From JAVZLQ01 sp049972525 (lineage in GTDB: Archaea > Thermoproteota > Bathyarchaeia > Bathyarchaeales > Bathycorpusculaceae), in contig JBMFKI010000010.1 of the NCBI GenBank assembly GCA_049972525.1, forward strand, positions 1 to 52,808: a stretch of 52,808 nucleotides of DNA. The letters run 5' to 3'. A program made the position numbers and the translations under genes. The notes below the pieces were generated by a model, which ran no database searches, was not told the origin of the DNA, and saw only the letters and a list, made by a program, of their open reading frames with translations. Position 1 is the first letter of the stretch. Each line of letters opens with the position of its first letter. Shown here piece after piece: positions 33,379 to 41,921 of the stretch.

Positions 33379-34729
33379 AAAGGATGAACTTCTAAACCTG
33401 GTCGAAGACGCGGTTAAGTTTGCCTTAAAGACTGGTGCAAATGAAGCTGAAGCTTTTGCATATCAAGGGTTTACAACTAACGTTGTTATAGAACGAGGGC
33501 AAATTTCGCGTAGTTCCCGTATTGTCGATGGGGGGATAGGCGTAAGAGCCATACTTAACAGGGCTGTGGGTTTTGCTTACACCAATGTTTTAGAGAGCAG
33601 AGAGGCTATTGAAAAGACTGTTCAAAATGCCTTAAAGGCAGCTAAAGCAAGCAAGCCCGATAAGGATTGGCACGGTCTCACGGCAAAGAAGCCTCATGTT
33701 TCCGTCGAAGGCACTTATGACCAAAAGGTTGCGGGGTTGCAATCTGAGGATTTAGTAAAATTGGCTTCGGTTATGCTAAATGCTGCTGAACAGACGGATA
33801 GACGGGTTTTCCCAATAGAGGGTGGGGTTGGCGCCTCTGAACTGGTAACGGCTATAGCTAACTCAAACGGAGTTGCGTGTTTTGACCAAGGGACAGTGAT
33901 TGAGTGCAGCTTGGCCGCAGTTGGACAAGAGGGCGGCGAGGTAACGCCAGTGTGTTTCGAGTTTAGCACCGAGAGAAGCTATAAAATCAACCCAGAACTG
34001 GTTGGGCGAGAAGCTGCAAGGCTGGCTGCAGCAGCTTTAAAGGCTAAGGGAATTGAAACGAAAAGCATGAAGGTTGTGTTTACGCAGGCTGCGTTTCATG
34101 AGCTTTTATATTATACGTTGATGAACGCTGTTAAGGCAGATTATGTGCAGAGAGATCAGTCTGCGTTAAAGGGCAAAATCGATGAAAATGTAGCTTCTGA
34201 AGTTGTGACAGTATATGATGATGGCTTACTTGGTGGTGGGCTCCGCACATGGAGGTTTGATGGTGAGGGGGTTCCACAGCAGAAAACTTTAGTCATAGAA
34301 AGGGGTGTTTTGCGCAGTTTTATCTATGATAATTATACAGCTAAAAAAGAGGGACGGGAAAGCACTGGAAACGCCTTTAGGGCTGGATACCTTTCAACGC
34401 CATACGTGGATGCAACAAACTTTCACTTTATGCCAGGTAAAAAATCTCCAGAAGAGCTAATAAGCGAGGTAGATGATGGTTTGCTCGTTTACTCTTTACA
34501 GGGAGCGCATAGTAGCAATCCGGCAAGCGGCGAATTTTCTGTGGTGGCAACTCCAGCGTGGAAAATTGAGAATGGTGCAATTACACATGCTGTTAAAGGC
34601 GTCATGTTGGCTGGCAATGTCTTTGAGGCGCTAAAGAGCATATCAAATTTGGCTAATAACGAGAGAAAAATTGGTCAACTTGTTGCGCCGTGGGTGCTCA
34701 TTGAAAACGTTAAAGCTATAGGAAAATAA
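33365..34729 (+). CDS. tldE: TldE/PmbA-type protease subunit
   Basis: A 454-residue paralogue of TldD lacking the HExxxH motif: the equivalent position reads FTQAAFHELLYY. This is the known difference between the catalytic TldD and its partner TldE. Conserved RSSRIVDGGIGVRAI, SNSNGVAC-like and GNAFRAGYLSTP segments are present. It starts with GTG 33365 with a near-perfect AAGGAGGT eight bases upstream, within the end of tldD. Confidence 0.92.
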   Translation: MVALKKDELLNLVEDAVKFALKTGANEAEAFAYQGFTTNVVIERGQISRSSRIVDGGIGVRAILNRAVGFAYTNVLESREAIEKTVQNALKAAKASKPDKDWHGLTAKKPHVSVEGTYDQKVAGLQSEDLVKLASVMLNAAEQTDRRVFPIEGGVGASELVTAIANSNGVACFDQGTVIECSLAAVGQEGGEVTPVCFEFSTERSYKINPELVGREAARLAAAALKAKGIETKSMKVVFTQAAFHELLYYTLMNAVKADYVQRDQSALKGKIDENVASEVVTVYDDGLLGGGLRTWRFDGEGVPQQKTLVIERGVLRSFIYDNYTAKKEGRESTGNAFRAGYLSTPYVDATNFHFMPGKKSPEELISEVDDGLLVYSLQGAHSSNPASGEFSVVATPAWKIENGAITHAVKGVMLAGNVFEALKSISNLANNERKIGQLVAPWVLIENVKAIGK

Positions 34730-34772
34730 ATAACCGAGTCTTTTGTTATGCGCATAAAAAGGGGCGAGACTA

Positions 34773-35678
34773 TTGGGCGGGAAAGTTAAGAAAACTCTGT
34801 TAAAGTTCAACACGCTGCGTAGAATAGTACAGTTTATCTCGTTCATCTTATTCAGCATAGCAATTTTCAACATAAGCACTTCACTTCTGCTTCCTATCCT
34901 TTGGACTTGGGGTTTACAGCAAAACATTGTTGGCGACGCCTTCACTGCTATACAGTTGATGCTTTACGACGTCGTTTTTCCATGGTTAGCCTTTGCCTCG
35001 TTTCTAGTTGTGGGCGTACTGCTCGGTAAGTCTCTATGCGGCTGGGTTTGCCCCTTTGGCTTTGTCCAAGACTTGTTGGGCTTCATAAAGCGTAAGAAAG
35101 TGGAAGTCTCACCGAGGACGCATGAAAGTATGCTTTACATAAAATACTTCGTTTTAGGCATAGCCCTATTCATTAGCTTGACGTTCTCCGCCGCGAAACT
35201 TGTTGGTGTCCAACGAGGTTACGAAAATGCTTTGGGCGTTTTTGTACGCGCACCATTTACAACGATAAGTCCAGCTGAAACTCTTTTCGGAACAATGCCT
35301 AGAACAATCCATGATTTTCGTACAAGCACCTCAGATGTACTCTCTTTAATCGCAGGTTTGCCAACGCTTTTCTGGGTTCAAATCTTCATTATGGTAGGCG
35401 TCATAATTTTAGCGGTTTATGTCCCAAGAAGCTGGTGTAAATACTTCTGTCCTCACGGGGCAATTATGGCTATAATGAACAGGTTTAGCTTTTTAGGCTT
35501 GCGTAGGGATTTGGCTAAATGTGTTAAGGGTGAATGTCGCCTCTGCGTTGAGGCTTGCCCGATGCGTGTTAAAATTTTGGATTTGCCCTGGGAGAAGTTT
35601 AGTGACCCAGAATGCATTTACTGCCTTAAATGTGTTGACGTATGCCCCTACAACGCGATAAAATTAAAGTACCCGTAG
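34773..35678 (+). CDS. NapH/CcoG-like polyferredoxin membrane protein
   Basis: A 301-residue protein with about five membrane spans. It has two C-x3-C-P motifs at helix ends (CGWVCPFGF near 90-98 and CKYFCPHGA near 223-231), then two C-terminal [4Fe-4S] motifs (CRLCVEACP; CIYCLKCVDVCP). The layout is that of the NapH/NosR/RdxA family, which passes electrons between membrane and soluble partners. It starts with TTG 34773 after GGGGCGAG. No reductase is adjacent; it follows tldDE, so its partner is unknown. Confidence 0.85.
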   Translation: MGGKVKKTLLKFNTLRRIVQFISFILFSIAIFNISTSLLLPILWTWGLQQNIVGDAFTAIQLMLYDVVFPWLAFASFLVVGVLLGKSLCGWVCPFGFVQDLLGFIKRKKVEVSPRTHESMLYIKYFVLGIALFISLTFSAAKLVGVQRGYENALGVFVRAPFTTISPAETLFGTMPRTIHDFRTSTSDVLSLIAGLPTLFWVQIFIMVGVIILAVYVPRSWCKYFCPHGAIMAIMNRFSFLGLRRDLAKCVKGECRLCVEACPMRVKILDLPWEKFSDPECIYCLKCVDVCPYNAIKLKYP

Positions 35679-35680
35679 AA

Positions 35681-36886
35681 TTAAGCCCAAGCGCTTCTTG
35701 AGTATTCTTCCAAAACAGTTTCGTAAACACTCTTAGTTTGTTTGGCTATCTCATCCCAATTGTATTTCTCCTTAACTTTCTTGAAAGCATTGGCTCTTAT
35801 CCAATTTGCATATTTCTCGTCAGTTAACACTCTCGTTATTCCCCAAGCAAGTGATTCTGGGTTGTTTACGTAGACTTTGACCCCGTCAACGTCGTGCGTG
35901 ACTATTTCGGATAAACCTCCAGTGTCTGAAACTACAACTGGGCTTTTCGCTGCCATGGCCTCAAGGGCAACTATTCCGAATGGTTCAAAGAGTGATGGCA
36001 CAACAGAAACATCTGCGCATTTCTGCAGTTTTCGCAGTGTTTCGTCATCTAAAAATCCTGTGAAAAGCACTTTGTGGGACAACCCCATAGTTCGAATTAA
36101 ATCTGAAAGTTGCTCCTTCATGTAGCCATTCCCTACAATTATGAATTTAGCGTTAACTTTTTCCAAAACTTTCGGAACAGCGTTTACAAGCACGTGAACA
36201 CCTTTCTCGTAGACGAGTCTCCCGACAAAAAGAACGAGTTTCTCCTCTGGCAAAGCAAACTTAGCTCTAAACTGCCCCAAGTTTTCTGTTTCATTTTTTA
36301 AGTATGCATTAATGTTTACGCCGTTTGGAACCATAACAAGTTTGTCCTCTGGGAGTCCAAAAGCCCATTTGACGTGTGAAATCATATAGTTGCTGCAGCA
36401 TATAACTTTCCACGCCTCATATGTAAGCCACGCTTCTGTTTCGTGAATCATACGTTCATAGTCGGAATGTATGCCGTTTCTTCGTCCAATTTCGGTTGAG
36501 TGCATCGTAGCCAAAAGAGGCTTTCTAAAAACGTGTTTTAAGCCTATTCCAGCGGTAGCCGCAAGCCAGTCGTGAGCATGGAAAATGTCAACTTTACCGC
36601 CTATACTTTTGACCAGGGCCGCTGCCTCTTTTTGCATGTTAACGTTCATAAGGTAAACCCATGTTGCGAAGTCTGGAGACGGGTTCTTGTAGGAATCAAC
36701 CCTAAAAACTTCAAATCCGTCCAAAACTTCATGCGGAGGTGCCCCTGGAAAATCACATGTAACCACGTAAACTTTGACATCTCTTTTCGCCAAGCTTCTG
36801 GACAAGTTGTAAACGTGAGGTGAAATTCCACCGATGATTCTTGGCGGGAACTCCCAAGTAAGCATCAGAACAGTCAAATCTCTCAT
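35681..36886 (-). CDS. GT-B glycosyltransferase (family 4, glycogen/starch synthase-like)
   Basis: A 401-residue two-domain GT-B enzyme. The N-terminal LTWEFPPRIIGGISPHVYNL resembles glycogen-synthase openings, HAHDWLAATAG follows, and the C-terminal donor domain has VGRLVYEKGVHVLV and the retaining E-x7-E motif in EPFGIVALEAMA. Its neighbours (a GT-B half-protein, wHTH regulator, GH57) suggest alpha-glucan or trehalose-type polysaccharide metabolism. Donor and acceptor are not determined. The start overlaps the previous stop by four bases. Confidence 0.88.
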   Translation of the reverse strand: MRDLTVLMLTWEFPPRIIGGISPHVYNLSRSLAKRDVKVYVVTCDFPGAPPHEVLDGFEVFRVDSYKNPSPDFATWVYLMNVNMQKEAAALVKSIGGKVDIFHAHDWLAATAGIGLKHVFRKPLLATMHSTEIGRRNGIHSDYERMIHETEAWLTYEAWKVICCSNYMISHVKWAFGLPEDKLVMVPNGVNINAYLKNETENLGQFRAKFALPEEKLVLFVGRLVYEKGVHVLVNAVPKVLEKVNAKFIIVGNGYMKEQLSDLIRTMGLSHKVLFTGFLDDETLRKLQKCADVSVVPSLFEPFGIVALEAMAAKSPVVVSDTGGLSEIVTHDVDGVKVYVNNPESLAWGITRVLTDEKYANWIRANAFKKVKEKYNWDEIAKQTKSVYETVLEEYSRSAWA

Positions 36887-37509
36887 CGGACATCTTCACC
36901 TCTCGCTACTTCCTGGTATACTTCCAAAATGTTCTTAAGCCAACCTTGAGATTTCGGTTGCACAACATCTATCTTCTCTGATGGAACTTTATAGATCCTA
37001 AAAACTTCATCTTGCATCCACCCGGATTTAACAATGAGCCTCTTCGCCTCATACGTTCCAAGCCACTCAATACTTTTAATAGCCATGTTAAAAGGAGAAT
37101 TTGCACCATGTGACCGATGCTCTTCAAGGCTTTCAACAGAGTAGACAAAGGGTATGCCTAGCGCCTTTTTCAATGTAACCGCGGCTGGTATGAAATGCCA
37201 ATCATGCGCGTCTATCAAATCAACTTTTCCATTTGCACCGTAATAAATGTCTGAAGCTGCCCTCTCAACTTCCTGGTTTAAAGTTAAAACCCACGTGAGA
37301 ACGCCTATGTGTGTGCGAACAGGATTTGTAACTCTAAAAATTCTAGTACCATCCGGCTCAGCTGACTCACCTGTCAAATAGTCATGGTACGTGACAACGT
37401 GTGTCTCTGTTCTGCTTTTTGCTAGTTGGGTGGCAAGTTCTTTAACGTAATATGCAAGTTCTCCAACTACTCTCGGAGGATATTCCCATGAAAAAATTAT
37501 TACATGCAT
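36883..37509 (-). CDS. Stand-alone N-terminal half of a GT-B glycosyltransferase
   Basis: A 208-residue protein paralogous to the first half of its downstream neighbour: IIFSWEYPPRVVGELAYYVKEL opens it and DAHDWHFIPAAVTL aligns with the acceptor-side HAHDW motif. There is no donor-binding C-terminal domain, and the frame ends cleanly with an ATGA overlap into the full-length gene. It looks like an intact short gene rather than a truncation, because the overlap and ribosome coupling are preserved. A heteromeric or regulatory role is my inference. Confidence 0.8.
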   Translation of the reverse strand: MHVIIFSWEYPPRVVGELAYYVKELATQLAKSRTETHVVTYHDYLTGESAEPDGTRIFRVTNPVRTHIGVLTWVLTLNQEVERAASDIYYGANGKVDLIDAHDWHFIPAAVTLKKALGIPFVYSVESLEEHRSHGANSPFNMAIKSIEWLGTYEAKRLIVKSGWMQDEVFRIYKVPSEKIDVVQPKSQGWLKNILEVYQEVARGEDVR

Positions 37510-37518
37510 CGCTTTTCA

Positions 37519-37770
37519 CTACGTGAAAAGTGCACAGACTTTGATTATTCCGCGTCCAGTCAAATAATACCTTTTTTTCCCCTCGTTGTCCGTGAAGCTT
37601 TCCACAAACCCTTCCATTTTATAGTTATCCAGAGTTCTTTCAACATCTCCAACGCTAATTTGTAAAACATACGCTAATTCTTCACTTCTTCGCGCTAAAT
37701 CTGCGGCGGTAGCGCATAAATTATGTAGAGTCTGCAGAATTTTTTCTGATATTGGAAGTTCTTCCCTCAA
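37519..37770 (-). CDS. Small winged-helix transcriptional regulator
   Basis: An 83-residue protein with a predicted helix-turn-helix (ELAYVLQISVGDVERTLDNYKMEGFVE, about 31-57) and a wing ending in KKRYYLTGRGI. It starts with TTG 37770 with GGTGAT four bases upstream. It sits between GH57 and the glycosyltransferase genes on the same strand, so it probably regulates this block. Ligand unknown. Confidence 0.8.
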   Translation of the reverse strand: MREELPISEKILQTLHNLCATAADLARRSEELAYVLQISVGDVERTLDNYKMEGFVESFTDNEGKKRYYLTGRGIIKVCALFT

Positions 37771-37833
37771 ATCATCACCTTAAACGCCCTAAATAGTTTA
37801 TTTGTCTCCTTATAAATGCGTGTACCCAACAGT

Positions 37834-39399
37834 TTAGAAGCATTTTGTCGCCGCCTGTGCTTGAGTTTTACGTGCTTCAAATCTTTCGCCTACAGCCTTG
37901 ATTAGCGATTTTCTTAAAGCTTCTCCCCTAAATTTTTCAGTTCTAATCTTTTTCAGCTTATCTGCCAACGGTTTATCACGAAGCGATTTTTCGGCCCACT
38001 CTTCAAAGTCTCCGCGGCCGTTGTGAAATTCAATTGATTTGACGTCAACCTTTCTTAGAGCCTTTATAAAACCCTTTAAACTCCAAGCCATGATTCCGGT
38101 AAATTTGTCTTTTCCAATACCTGTGTAGAACAAGAACGGCTCATTTGCAGCTAAAACAGCAAGCTTCACTCTACTTTCAAAATCCAATGCCACAGCTTGT
38201 GCGTTTACAAAGGCGTCCGTCGGCGAGTTAAAGGGACTGAAGTAGGAGTGAACTTCACCGGGTCCTCCACCAGCCGTAAACATGTAGTACAGATGGTCGC
38301 TCGTTTGCAGATACCTCCATATTCTCAAGAAATCCTTATCTTCAGCTTCTCTTATTAGCGGTTCAATTCTTCTTATGCTCGTGTAATACGCCCACTGCAT
38401 GGTGTTTCCAAGCCAACAACTTGCATCTCTCTCCAAATCAGCCCATGAAACTGTTCCGCCAAGTTCTGGAACGTCTATTTCCCCGGAAGACTCATATTTT
38501 TCTATAACTTCGGATGGTGTAGCCATGTGGAGGTGCCACCACTTCAAAACTTCTGCTGGCAGATGTTTCAGAAACTCGTGTATTCCCGTTTCTGGCCAAT
38601 GATGTTCGCCGAAAGTTTCATAGTCTGGGAAAATGTTTATGCATTGTCCGGGAGTTGCTGCTAGCCAACTTGCGTATTTGTCTGCTGTTAGCGGCCATTC
38701 GCTCCACCATCTTGCTGAGAACCTGAAACCTATGTCGTCTGTCAACTTGTAATTTCTTAATAGAACCTTGATTTCTTTGCAGTTTTTTGGCTTGTAAAGG
38801 TAGTTGGGCGACTTTTCATGAAGTATTTTTTCAACGCCTTCTGTGAATATCCCCTTATAACCCATCTCTTCAATCGTTTTTGCTATGGCGTTATTATACA
38901 AGAGTTCTGTGTTCTCAAAAACTGTCGGTGTATAACCAAGCAGTTCCTTTACTGTTCGCTGATGCATTTTCACTTGCTCAATGAATTCTTCTTTTTCTGG
39001 GTACAGGCTTGCAAGCGAATGGTAGTAGGTCTGGCTTAAAAATTCTACACAACCTGTTTCTGCGAGTTGTTTGAATGATTCCAAAAGGTCTTTGTTGAAC
39101 ATTTCACATTGTTCTAGAAAAACGCCTGAGATGCTGAATGAAACCTTCACCTGCTTCTTGTTTCTTTTATGTTTATCTATAAGTTCCAGTAATATTTGGT
39201 TTGATGGGAAATAGCATTTTCTACACGCCCTGTTAAAGACTTCCTTGTTAATTACGTTGTCAAAGTAGTGGTCAAAGAGCTCACTCTTCTTTACGCACTT
39301 AAACATATTGTCTTCCCAGAAAAAATTCTTCTTTAGCCTATGTGGCTGATGAACCTCAAACACGAACACGATGTCTGTCAAAGCGTAGCCTCTCTCCAT
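37834..39399 (-). CDS. Glycoside hydrolase family 57 alpha-amylase-type enzyme
   Basis: A 521-residue GH57 protein with the conserved regions in order: HQPHR (17-21), SGVFLEQ (91-97), FENTELLYNN (161-170, with Glu165 the probable nucleophile), FPDYETFGEH (257-266, with Asp259 the probable acid/base) and a later helical region with SSWADL-type residues. No signal peptide, so it acts inside the cell on alpha-glucans (amylase, branching or transferase activity cannot be separated here). AGAGG lies five to six bases before ATG 39399. First gene of the polysaccharide block. Confidence 0.9.
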   Translation of the reverse strand: MERGYALTDIVFVFEVHQPHRLKKNFFWEDNMFKCVKKSELFDHYFDNVINKEVFNRACRKCYFPSNQILLELIDKHKRNKKQVKVSFSISGVFLEQCEMFNKDLLESFKQLAETGCVEFLSQTYYHSLASLYPEKEEFIEQVKMHQRTVKELLGYTPTVFENTELLYNNAIAKTIEEMGYKGIFTEGVEKILHEKSPNYLYKPKNCKEIKVLLRNYKLTDDIGFRFSARWWSEWPLTADKYASWLAATPGQCINIFPDYETFGEHHWPETGIHEFLKHLPAEVLKWWHLHMATPSEVIEKYESSGEIDVPELGGTVSWADLERDASCWLGNTMQWAYYTSIRRIEPLIREAEDKDFLRIWRYLQTSDHLYYMFTAGGGPGEVHSYFSPFNSPTDAFVNAQAVALDFESRVKLAVLAANEPFLFYTGIGKDKFTGIMAWSLKGFIKALRKVDVKSIEFHNGRGDFEEWAEKSLRDKPLADKLKKIRTEKFRGEALRKSLIKAVGERFEARKTQAQAATKCF

Positions 39400-39569
39400 T
39401 TTATCCTCTATGTTGTTTATTAGTTTGCTGCGTTATGCTAATTTTAGCAAATTTAGGCTTGCTCGCATTTTGGTGTTCTTAACTTATTCATTGAATCTTT
39501 CCACGAAAAGGTTAATTTCTTGTCAGCTGAAGTTGGCAAGAACTTAAAAAGGGGAGATTTGGAGAAATA

Positions 39570-40799
39570 TCAAGTTTTTCTCGCGGCGGCTTTCTCCAGC
39601 GCCGCCACGCCTGGCAACTTCTTACCCATTAGAAACTCTATTAATGCCCCGCCAGCCGTGCTCACATATGATATTTTGTCTGCCAATCCGAGTTCTTGTA
39701 ATGCTGCTATTGTGTGTCCTCCGCCAGCTAGTGAGAAAGCCTTCGAATTTGCAATTTCCTCGAACACCTTCTTTGTTCCAAACATAAACTCGCTCCTTTC
39801 GAAGACTCCCATTGGTCCACTTACAACTATAGATTTCGCACTTCTAATGATCTTAGCGTATTCATTAACTGTTTTTGCTCCAATGTCAAACATGGGATAG
39901 TTTGTTGGCAATTCGTTTATGGAAATCTCCTTTCTTTTTCCATCAGCATCAACAGCAACATCCACCGGCGTTTTTATCTTGTTAGGATATTTTTGCATAA
40001 GCTCTTTTATTCCAGGCAGCAGGTCCACCAGCTCTTTCTTCTCTAGGAATTCCATGTTCGGCTTGCCGAGGTTAACGTCATTTGCCGCCAAGAAAAGTTG
40101 ACCGATAACTCCACCTGTGAGTATGAAATCCGCTATGTTATTGCCTAAAACGTATTTCGATATTTCTAGTGAATCGTCTCCTTTTGCGCCTCCGAAGACG
40201 AAAACGCATGGTTTTTCAGGCTTTTCAAGGACTCTGCTGAGAGATTTTAACTCTTTTTCCATTATGCGTCCTGCAACGCTTGGTAAAACCGACGTGAAAC
40301 CTATAATTGACACGTGAGCTCTGTGGGCTGCTGCAAAAGCGTCGTTTACAAAGATGTCGGCTAATGGAGCGAGGTTTTTAACAAGCTCTGTTTTCGCGTG
40401 TTCTTCTGGTGTTCCCTCTTTTGTTTCTCCAGCAAAGTTTCTAACATTGTCTAAAACTAGGATTTCGCCTCTTTTTAAGCTTTTAATGGCTTCTTTGGCT
40501 TTTTCTCCAAAAACATCATCCACAAATTTTACTGGTTTGCCCAGAACCTTGCTGAGAATTTCAGCGTGCTGCTTTAATGGTATGAAGTCTGGATCACCCT
40601 TTCGTCCCTGATGTGCTAAAACAACGACTTTTGCTCCTTTTTCCACCAGCTCCTTTATTGTTGATTCGCCGTGCGCCCTAATCCTGGAGTCATCCAAAAC
40701 TTTTTTGCTTTCTGGGTCTACTGGCGAGTTGAAGTCGACTCTAACGAGTACAACTTTGTCTTTAACTTGCACGTCATCTAATGTTAAGTATTTCGCCAT
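39570..40799 (-). CDS. pgk: Phosphoglycerate kinase
   Basis: A 409-residue PGK. The N-terminal VLVRVDFNSPVD, substrate-binding LAHQGRKGD and DNVRNFAGE, and the C-terminal nucleotide motif AGGGHTIAAL are present. It interconverts 1,3-bisphosphoglycerate/ADP and 3-phosphoglycerate/ATP. It lies 59 bases downstream of the GAPDH gene on the same strand, so consecutive glycolytic steps are co-transcribed. A 170-base gap follows before GH57. Confidence 0.96.
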   Translation of the reverse strand: MAKYLTLDDVQVKDKVVLVRVDFNSPVDPESKKVLDDSRIRAHGESTIKELVEKGAKVVVLAHQGRKGDPDFIPLKQHAEILSKVLGKPVKFVDDVFGEKAKEAIKSLKRGEILVLDNVRNFAGETKEGTPEEHAKTELVKNLAPLADIFVNDAFAAAHRAHVSIIGFTSVLPSVAGRIMEKELKSLSRVLEKPEKPCVFVFGGAKGDDSLEISKYVLGNNIADFILTGGVIGQLFLAANDVNLGKPNMEFLEKKELVDLLPGIKELMQKYPNKIKTPVDVAVDADGKRKEISINELPTNYPMFDIGAKTVNEYAKIIRSAKSIVVSGPMGVFERSEFMFGTKKVFEEIANSKAFSLAGGGHTIAALQELGLADKISYVSTAGGALIEFLMGKKLPGVAALEKAAARKT

Positions 40800-40858
40800 T
40801 TCAAATCCCTCTAAAAATAAAAATGGGAGGAGCTCGTTTAAATTTAAGCGTTAGAGCG

Positions 40859-41872
40859 CTAGAAGCCAGCTTTCCTACCTATAAGCTCTATAAGCTCAAC
40901 CATTCGGCAGGAGAAGCCCCACTCGTTGTCGTACCACGCGAACACCTTAACCAGGTTTCCGGCGACAACCATTGTTGAAAGTCCGTCAACGATGGCGGAA
41001 TATGACGTATGATTTACATCGCTTGAAACTATTGGTTCTTCTGTGTACGCCATTATGCCCTTCAGCGGTCCTTCTGAAGCTTTCCTAAACGCCTCGTTAA
41101 CTTCTTCCCTTGTCACATTCTTCTCTAATACTGCTGTTAAGTCAACTATTGAAACGTTTGGAACTGGAACACGAAGCGCTATTCCGTCGATTCTCCCTTT
41201 CAGTTCTGGGAAGACTAGGGCTGATGCCCTTGCAGCTCCGGTTGTTGTTGGTATTATGTTTATTGCTCCCGCTCTTGCTCGGCGGAGGTCTCTGTGAACA
41301 AGGTCCTGTATTCTCTGGTCGTTTGTGTATGCGTGTGCGGTCGTCATCAGCGCTGATTTTATCCCGAAGTTTTCATGTAAAACTTTGACGCATGGTATCA
41401 CGCAGTTTGTTGTGCACGAGGCATTTGAGAGTATGTTATGATTTTTGTGGTCATACTTGTCATGATTTACGCCCAAGACTATTGTTATGTCTGGATTTTC
41501 AGCTGGAGCTGAAATTAAAACTTTTTTTGCTCCTGCTTGTAAGTGCTTTGAAGCGTCTTCACGTTTTGTGAAAAGTCCAGTGGATTCAACGGCTAAGTAA
41601 ACGCCTAAATCTTTCCACGGTAGTTGTGCGGGGTCTTTCTGCATCAGGACTTTTAGTTCTTTACCGTTTACTATGATACTGTTGTCTTTTGCTTGGATAT
41701 CTGCGTCAAACCTTCCGTGTACAGAGTCGTACTTTAGAAGGTGTGCAAGTGTTTTTGCGTCTGTAATGTCGTTTGTTGCAACAAAATCTATTTTTGCATT
41801 TCTCTCAATTGCTGCTCTGTATAATAGCCTTCCAATTCTTCCAAACCCGTTTATTGCTACTTTTATCGCCAT
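40859..41872 (-). CDS. gap: Glyceraldehyde-3-phosphate dehydrogenase, class I (bacterial type)
   Basis: A 337-residue class I enzyme: NGFGRIGRLLYRA (8-20), catalytic Cys153 in SNASCTTNC, His180 in TTAHAYTND, and RARAGAINIIPTTTGAA. Most archaea instead carry the divergent class II enzyme or ferredoxin-dependent GAPOR, so this gene points to ancient transfer from bacteria, as known in some other archaeal groups. Asp34-type NAD preference is suggested by ATNDITD. It is followed by pgk. Confidence 0.96.
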   Translation of the reverse strand: MAIKVAINGFGRIGRLLYRAAIERNAKIDFVATNDITDAKTLAHLLKYDSVHGRFDADIQAKDNSIIVNGKELKVLMQKDPAQLPWKDLGVYLAVESTGLFTKREDASKHLQAGAKKVLISAPAENPDITIVLGVNHDKYDHKNHNILSNASCTTNCVIPCVKVLHENFGIKSALMTTAHAYTNDQRIQDLVHRDLRRARAGAINIIPTTTGAARASALVFPELKGRIDGIALRVPVPNVSIVDLTAVLEKNVTREEVNEAFRKASEGPLKGIMAYTEEPIVSSDVNHTSYSAIVDGLSTMVVAGNLVKVFAWYDNEWGFSCRMVELIELIGRKAGF

Positions 41873-41921
41873 TTAAATCACCTTTAGTTCTAAACATCAA
41901 ATTTGCTAATTAATTTTTGCG

